Shown in pieces: positions 59,305 to 64,000 of a DNA stretch of 64,000 nt (positions are counted from its first letter, which is position 1; each line of letters opens with the position of its first letter). The DNA lies in NCBI GenBank assembly GCA_041166745.1, contig JBEEGH010000013.1, forward strand, positions 186,001 through 250,000. Reading direction: 5' to 3'. The DNA is from DASUCS01 sp041166745. Lineage in GTDB: Bacteria; Actinomycetota; Acidimicrobiia; Acidimicrobiales; JACDCH01. The position numbers and the translations under genes were made by a program. Under the pieces are notes generated by a model, which saw nothing but the letters and a program-made list of their open reading frames with translations, was not told where the DNA came from and made no database searches.

Positions 59305-59779
59305 ACCCGCGCGCTCGCGCCGGTCTGGCAGCCGGCTGCGCCGAGCCGAGGGGCACACGTCATAGCCACAGCCGGCAACTCCGTCTTCCATCACCAGAGC
59401 TTCGAGTCGGCGCGTCCCTCGGAGTTCGCGGCATTCGTTGAAGTTCGTGAGCGCGTGGGAGTTCAATCTGGTTAGTTCCATTCGCGCTGGGGGTGGCAAT
59501 CGAGTGACGCGCCGTCGCGATGCGATGCGCCAGGGCGTTGCTTTGACGCGGGCGAATCCGTCGCTCGCCGGCCGTGGGTCGGCTTGCGTCGGCATGTGGC
59601 GTGACAGCATTGAATCGGCTTCGCCATGTCGCCGGCATGCACCATTCGGGCTTGCGTAGGGCATGAACGCGTGCAAGCGAGCAGTGTGCGCCTCGGTTCG
59701 AACGTCGGGATGTTCACCCTGGCTTCGTCCCGTCAACGGCGCGTGCCAAGGGGTTCCGGTACGGCCACTCCGGTCCAAG
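59305..59779. other. Gene-free stretch
   Basis: About 475 bp between the receiver-GGDDF gene and the lipoprotein gene. Open frames on both strands are compositionally biased and show no family motif. I see no clear promoter, palindrome or terminator. Confidence 0.5.
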
Positions 59780-60496
59780 ATGGCTTGCATGTCATCTGAA
59801 TCGGTCTCACGTTCCGACTGCCCGACGGCACATCGTCGCCGCGCCGCATTGGTCGCCGCCCTCGTCGTCGGGGTGCTGATCGCCGGTTGCAGTGATGGCG
59901 GTGGTGGCGCGGCCCCGACGAGCTCCGGCTCATCCGGCCTGTCGCGTGCGACTTCGACCTCCCCAACCACGGCGCAGCCGCCGGGTACCGACGCAGCCGC
60001 AGTGCAGCCCGTACTTCAGAAGCTCGTCGACGAGCAGAGTCGGCTGGTCGGGGTGCTCGGATCGAAGCCCGCGAGCGTGAACGATCCGAACAATCCCGAT
60101 CTGATCGCCTTTCAGGAGCTGTTTACTGCCGATAGCCCGCTTCTGAGCGGGTCGATCGCGTCATTCCGTCGCGACGTATCGGACGGCGTTGTTGAGCAGG
60201 CGGGACCGAGCGGAGTGCGTCACAAGACTCTGCTCGGGCCGCCGCTCCCAGGTTCCACGACCGATGACGTCACGTTCCCCGTGTGCACCTACACCGACTA
60301 TTCCAAAGTAAAGGTGAGCACCGGCGAGGTCGTTCAGGCCGAAACGACAGTCGCGCCCGGCACCGGCGAGGCGCGACGCGTGGAGGGCACTTGGCGCATC
60401 GTTGGCTTCGGACCGGCGAACGCGAGCGATGTCAGTCATCTTCCGCCCGGCTCTCCCAACACTTGTGCGAGCGCAACAAGCCAAGGGACGCCCTAA
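59780..60496 (+). CDS. Lipoprotein of the Tad-like locus
   Basis: A 238-residue lipoprotein. The signal peptide ends in the lipobox LIAGC (Cys about residue 36), followed by a Ser/Thr/Gly/Pro-rich linker and a globular domain (QKLVDEQSRLVGVL, DLIAFQELFTADSPL, VFPVCTYTDYSKV is not exact but the VCTYTDY core is clear). I recognise no family. Its position at the head of a Tad/Flp pilus gene set suggests a surface role. Two ATGs (59780, 59789) are possible starts. Confidence 0.72.
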   Translation: MACMSSESVSRSDCPTAHRRRAALVAALVVGVLIAGCSDGGGGAAPTSSGSSGLSRATSTSPTTAQPPGTDAAAVQPVLQKLVDEQSRLVGVLGSKPASVNDPNNPDLIAFQELFTADSPLLSGSIASFRRDVSDGVVEQAGPSGVRHKTLLGPPLPGSTTDDVTFPVCTYTDYSKVKVSTGEVVQAETTVAPGTGEARRVEGTWRIVGFGPANASDVSHLPPGSPNTCASATSQGTP

Positions 60497-60500
60497 CGAC

Positions 60501-61364
60501 ATGCGCGCTCGGCTCTCGCTGATTGCCCTACTAGTCCTGGGCAGCATCGTCGCTGGGCCGCTCGCGGCACGAGCTCAAGAGCACCCACCTTCGCCGTGCG
60601 ATAGCGCCGACTTCTGCGTCGGTTGGGGCTCTGGCGGAGACGGCCACGACGGAGACGGGCACGGCGGAAGCTCGGGAGGCCCGACCACACCGCCGCCGTG
60701 CTCCTGGGTCACGACGACGGAGGACTGGGTTTTGTTCTACGCGCCGAGCTTGCCGTTGCCGCCCGCGGGCCTCGATGTGATCTGGCAGGTCTACGGCTGT
60801 CCCATGGGTGGTGGCATGGTCCACATCGCCGATGCGCGGTGGGTGCCCGTCGTCACCGCGGCCGGTCTGGCGGATTTGGCTTTCGGCCGCATCGCTGGTG
60901 ATCTTCCGCCACCGCTCGTGCATAGCGATCCGCCCGTCGGCACCGACGCGATCATCAAGGTCCCGGTGTTCGTACAGGTCGCCAACTGGACCGGCGTCGT
61001 TACCGCGAGCGAAACCGCGGCGGGGCTCACCGTCGCTGTCACCGCCACACCGCAACTCACGTTCACACCTGGCGAGCCCGGATCGTCACCGCGAACGTGT
61101 GCCGGCCCGGGAGTTCCATACGACCCCAACGGCGACGACATCGACTCGCAAGCGGCCTCGCCGGACGCGTGTACGTACCCCTATCAAATGCGGACCGGCG
61201 CGGCCGCAGGCCGACCCGATGCCTGGCCGGCGACGGTCAGCGTCACGTGGGTCATCAGTTGGACGGCCAGCGACGGTGAGACCGGGATGCTGTCGGCCGT
61301 CACGCTCACCACGCCGACACCGCGCGGAGTTCGCGAAGTCCAGACCGTCGTTCAGGAAGGTTGA
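60501..61364 (+). CDS. Secreted hypothetical protein of the Tad-like locus
   Basis: A 287-residue exported protein. A signal peptide (residues 1-25, ending AARA) is followed by a Gly/His/Asp-rich low-complexity region and beta-rich sequence with several paired Cys (PPCSWVTTT, YGCPMGG, RTCAGPG, DACTYPYQM). I recognise no family. It is 4 bp downstream of the lipoprotein gene and 7 bp upstream of the CpaB-like gene, so it belongs to the pilus operon. Confidence 0.72.
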   Translation: MRARLSLIALLVLGSIVAGPLAARAQEHPPSPCDSADFCVGWGSGGDGHDGDGHGGSSGGPTTPPPCSWVTTTEDWVLFYAPSLPLPPAGLDVIWQVYGCPMGGGMVHIADARWVPVVTAAGLADLAFGRIAGDLPPPLVHSDPPVGTDAIIKVPVFVQVANWTGVVTASETAAGLTVAVTATPQLTFTPGEPGSSPRTCAGPGVPYDPNGDDIDSQAASPDACTYPYQMRTGAAAGRPDAWPATVSVTWVISWTASDGETGMLSAVTLTTPTPRGVREVQTVVQEG

Positions 61365-61371
61365 CAATCTG

Positions 61372-62037
61372 ATGGCACAGCCCACTTTGGCGCCGCAGCA
61401 GGCCAGCCGCGTTCGCGCCGCGGCGATCGGATGGGGGAGCGGTCCGAGCGGACCCGTTCGTCGCAACCGCGGTCGCATCCTGGGCGGGGTCGTCCTCGTA
61501 GTGATCGGCGGCTGGGTGGCAGCGTCCGTCTTTCTGTCGGTGGGGCGCCGTGTGGAGGTACTGGCCGTCGCTCGCCCGGTTCCGAAGTACGCGGCGATCA
61601 GCCGCGACGACCTCAAGGTCGTGCGCGTCGCCGCGGACCCTGACGTGCACACGATCAAGGCGGGTGAGCTCGACCATCTCGTCGGGCGAGTGACGTCGGC
61701 GGAACTGGCCACCGGGTCACTGCTCAACGACGTGCAGCTCCTTCCCGCAGGCGAGAGGGTTATCAAAGACGGCGAGGCGGAGGTCGGAACTCTGTTGGGC
61801 GCCGGTGATGCGCCCGACAGCATCGCTCGGGGCGACAAGGTGCAGGTGATCGTGCGTCCGCCACTCGGTCAGACCGGCGCGACGAAGACGATTGACGGTT
61901 GGGTCGCGGACGTGAGCACCGACAAGACGGCAACAGGTGAACGCCGCGTCGCGCTTGTCGTTCCCGTCGGTGACGCGTCGTCGGTGTCGGCAGCGTCTGC
62001 CGAGAAGCGCGTCTCCGTCGTCGTGGTTGGCGGCTGA
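61372..62037 (+). CDS. SAF-domain protein, CpaB/RcpC-like
   Basis: A 221-residue protein. One membrane helix (about 35-55) precedes a SAF domain (VLAVARPVPKYAAISRDDLK, SLLNDVQLLPAGERV) and a RcpC-like strand region. CpaB/RcpC proteins occur in the envelope part of Tad/Flp pilus machines. Its gene is followed after 2 bp by a CpaE-like ATPase gene and then CpaF, the expected order. Confidence 0.82.
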   Translation: MAQPTLAPQQASRVRAAAIGWGSGPSGPVRRNRGRILGGVVLVVIGGWVAASVFLSVGRRVEVLAVARPVPKYAAISRDDLKVVRVAADPDVHTIKAGELDHLVGRVTSAELATGSLLNDVQLLPAGERVIKDGEAEVGTLLGAGDAPDSIARGDKVQVIVRPPLGQTGATKTIDGWVADVSTDKTATGERRVALVVPVGDASSVSAASAEKRVSVVVVGG

Positions 62038-62039
62038 CG

Positions 62040-62765
62040 GTGCTGATCGCGCTCGTCTCCGCCAAAGGCGCACCGGGAGTGACGACCGGCGCAGTCATGC
62101 TCACCGCCATCGCGGGACAACGCGGTCCGGCCGTTCTCGTCGAGGCTGATCCGGCCGGCGGTGACCTCGAGTGCTGGACCGGGCCACATGGTGAGCCCGG
62201 TCTCGTCGCGGTCACAACCGACCTGCGACGCGAGGTCACACCGGAATCTCTCCTCGACCACGCGGTCGAGATCTGTTCCGGCCTGCGCGCCGTGGTCGCG
62301 CCAACTGGTGAGGCGGCCAGCACCGCCGCGCTTGCGGGTGCGACTGACCGGCTTGGTCCCGCCCTGGCGGCGCTCGATGGAACCGCGGTGCTCGACGCGG
62401 GACGGTGGTCGCCCCTCCAACGAACCCACCGGCATGTCGCCGCCGCCGGGGTTGTCGGCGTCCTCTGTCGACCGACAGTCGACGGGGTGGAACACGCGGG
62501 CGCGCTGCTCGAGGTTCTGCGGCCCATGAACCGCTCGGTGGCGCTCGTTCTGGCCGGGGGCGACAAGCCCTACGGACCAGCAGAGATCAGCGCGGCACTG
62601 GACGTTCCCGTCGCCGGCGTGTTGGCGTGGGATCCGCGAGGTGTGCTCTCGCTGCTGACCAGTGGTGTGTCGCGCGGTTGGTTGCGAACTGCGTGCGCAC
62701 GGTCGGCACAGTCCACGCTTGACGGGCTCGAGCATGTCGCCGCGGAGGCATGGGCGCATGCCTGA
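62040..62765 (+). CDS. CpaE/TadZ-like MinD-family ATPase
   Basis: A 241-residue P-loop protein of the ParA/MinD family with a deviant Walker A, SAKGAPGVTTGAVML, and a following VLVEADPAGGD. CpaE/TadZ proteins place the Tad pilus machine in the cell. The usual receiver-like N-terminal domain is absent, as in other short actinobacterial forms. The GTG start lies 2 bp after the CpaB-like stop. The gene overlaps the CpaF gene by 8 bp. Confidence 0.8.
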   Translation: MLIALVSAKGAPGVTTGAVMLTAIAGQRGPAVLVEADPAGGDLECWTGPHGEPGLVAVTTDLRREVTPESLLDHAVEICSGLRAVVAPTGEAASTAALAGATDRLGPALAALDGTAVLDAGRWSPLQRTHRHVAAAGVVGVLCRPTVDGVEHAGALLEVLRPMNRSVALVLAGGDKPYGPAEISAALDVPVAGVLAWDPRGVLSLLTSGVSRGWLRTACARSAQSTLDGLEHVAAEAWAHA

Positions 62766-64000
62766 GCAGTTGGAGGCGACACTGCGACGATTGGTCGCCG
62801 ACGAGGTCGGCGACTTCGTCCGCCACGCTGAGGCCGAGGGGCGTGTGGTTCCGAGCGAGGTCGATCAACGCCAGATGGCGCGCGCCATCCTGCAGCGCGA
62901 GTTAACGCGTCGCAGCCGCGAGGCCCTGCGCCTCGGAGAGGATCTGCTCGATACCGCCACCGAGCATGAGCTGATCGAACGGGTGCTCGCCTCCGCCTTT
63001 TCCGTGCTCCCTCAACTCGAGCAGTACCTCGCGCGTGACGCGGTCGCCAATATCCACATCAACGGCTGCGGCGATGTTCGCCTCGAACTGGTCGACGGCA
63101 CCGTCGAACGCGTCCCGCCCCTCTTCGGCTCCAACGAAGAGCTGATTGACCATGTGCAGCAACTGGCACGACGGGGCGGGAACATCGAGAAGGAGTGGAC
63201 GCCGTCGCGGCCGTTCCTCGATCTCACGCTCGACTCCGGCGCGCGTCTCGCGGCGTGCGCGTGGATTGCGAAGGACCCCTACGTCACGATTCGTCGTCAC
63301 CCCCTCGTCGACGCCGACCTCGAGGAGCTCGCCGATCGCAAGATGTTCGACGACGGCATCCGCACGCTGCTCTCCGCCGCCGTCCGGGCCCGCTGGAACC
63401 TGCTCATCGCCGGCGGCCAGGGCAGAGGCAAAACGACGCTCATGCGTGCATTGGCGCACGAGTTCGATCCCGACGAACGGGTGGTCGTCCTCGAACAAGA
63501 AGCCGAGCTTCACCTCGACGCGTTCCCCGAGCGCCACAACCAAGTGCTGTTGCTGTTGGAGCGGCCCCCCAACATGGAAGGCCACGGCGCGGTAACGCTC
63601 AGCGATCTCGCCTGGCACGCCAAGCGGCAATCGCCCGACCGAATCCTGGTGGGCGAAGTCCGCGGGGCCGAGATCATCCCCATGCTCGAAGCCATGACCC
63701 AGGGCGTGCGCGGCTCGATGTGCACGTTGCACGCCGACTCGTCGTGGAGCGTGTTCCCGCGCCTACCGGTGTACGCGCGCTCCGGCGGTCACGACTGGCG
63801 CACCGGCGACATCTACCAGCTGGCCGCGCTCGCATTGGACCTGGTCGTGTACGTCGCCCGCGACGCGGCCGGCCGCCGCGTCGTGGCCGAGATCCGCCAC
63901 GTCGAGCGTTACGACCCCAGCGTGGAACAGCCGATCACCAACGCGTGGTTCACCACCGATCCCGTCACGGGGCGCGCCGTACGCAACCACGACGCGCCGC
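62758..64000 (+). CDS. CpaF/TadA secretion ATPase, partial
   Basis: About 414 residues of a type II/IV secretion-type ATPase that continues past the right edge. The helical N-terminal domain (PEQLEATLRRLV) is followed by VANIHINGCGDVRLE, Walker A GGQGRGKTTLMRAL (Lys225), the Asp-box region VVVLEQEAELHL, and the Walker B region ILVGEVRGAEIIPML with the His box TLHADS. It powers Tad/Flp pilus assembly. It overlaps the CpaE-like gene by 8 bp. TadB/TadC genes are expected next but lie outside. Confidence 0.9.
   Translation, partial: MPEQLEATLRRLVADEVGDFVRHAEAEGRVVPSEVDQRQMARAILQRELTRRSREALRLGEDLLDTATEHELIERVLASAFSVLPQLEQYLARDAVANIHINGCGDVRLELVDGTVERVPPLFGSNEELIDHVQQLARRGGNIEKEWTPSRPFLDLTLDSGARLAACAWIAKDPYVTIRRHPLVDADLEELADRKMFDDGIRTLLSAAVRARWNLLIAGGQGRGKTTLMRALAHEFDPDERVVVLEQEAELHLDAFPERHNQVLLLLERPPNMEGHGAVTLSDLAWHAKRQSPDRILVGEVRGAEIIPMLEAMTQGVRGSMCTLHADSSWSVFPRLPVYARSGGHDWRTGDIYQLAALALDLVVYVARDAAGRRVVAEIRHVERYDPSVEQPITNAWFTTDPVTGRAVRNHDAP

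Noticed and set aside
59224..59970. Leftward open frame of about 250 codons before the Tad locus
   Set aside because: No family motif, Arg/Pro/Ser bias and antisense overlap with two real genes at its ends.
1..64000. tRNA, rRNA, CRISPR array, insertion sequences, phage or conjugation genes
   Set aside because: None seen: no cloverleaf-like sequence with CCA end, no regularly spaced repeats, and no transposase, integrase or phage structural motif in any frame.

Overview
The window is a high-GC stretch of actinobacterial chromosome. Several features point that way: many F420-type oxidoreductases (one luciferase-like, three deazaflavin nitroreductase-like, several split-barrel PPOX-like), at least six mycothiol-dependent maleylpyruvate isomerase/DinB-like proteins, many TetR regulators, GTG/TTG starts, 4-base start/stop overlaps and a LAxTG wall-anchoring signal. 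I infer Actinomycetota, plausibly Acidimicrobiia; the rank below phylum is a guess. No rRNA, tRNA, CRISPR array, insertion sequence or phage gene was seen.

Region 1 (0-12.4 kb) is mainly signalling and housekeeping. A leftward operon encodes a winged-helix/nucleotidyl-cyclase fusion, a PadR regulator, a 2TM protein, a glyoxalase-fold protein and an acyltransferase. Two palindromes overlap its promoter. It is followed by an anti-sigma-type ATPase, a PAS-GAF-SpoIIE phosphatase, a receiver-EAL protein and a GGDEF protein, so partner-switching and cyclic-di-GMP genes sit together. Then come an acyl-ACP desaturase-like protein, a TauE/SafE permease, a LysR regulator and a thiolase. Region 2 (12.4-18.6 kb) has an F420 luciferase-like oxidoreductase, a 1275-residue secreted subtilase with FG-GAP repeats and a LAxTG anchor, and a NERD-domain membrane protein lying between two 50-bp direct repeats.

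Region 3 (18.7-55.7 kb) is an accessory, catabolic-looking region. It holds seven TetR regulators, several with clear palindromic operators, and short operons of alpha/beta hydrolases, a P450 with its ferredoxin, a flavin monooxygenase, nitroreductases, F420/PPOX proteins, thioesterase, amidohydrolase and methyltransferase genes. A two-palindrome element (two TGAC-N5-GTCA boxes 20-21 bp apart) recurs at four separate loci and probably defines a regulon: nitroreductase, ferredoxin-P450, a DUF6941-PPOX-NTF2-TetR operon, and an FMO-nitroreductase-SDR/HD operon. The same region has several gene remnants: a carotenoid oxygenase with its middle deleted, a cation-efflux gene split by another gene, a SIS-domain regulator fragment, a dehydrogenase stub and a GNAT fragment.

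Region 4 (55.7-64 kb) returns to more ordinary content: an RpiR/SIS regulator, an ArsR-CDF metal-efflux pair, a receiver-GGDEF protein, and the beginning of a Tad/Flp pilus locus (lipoprotein, secreted protein, CpaB-like SAF protein, CpaE-like ATPase, CpaF/TadA ATPase) that runs off the right edge.
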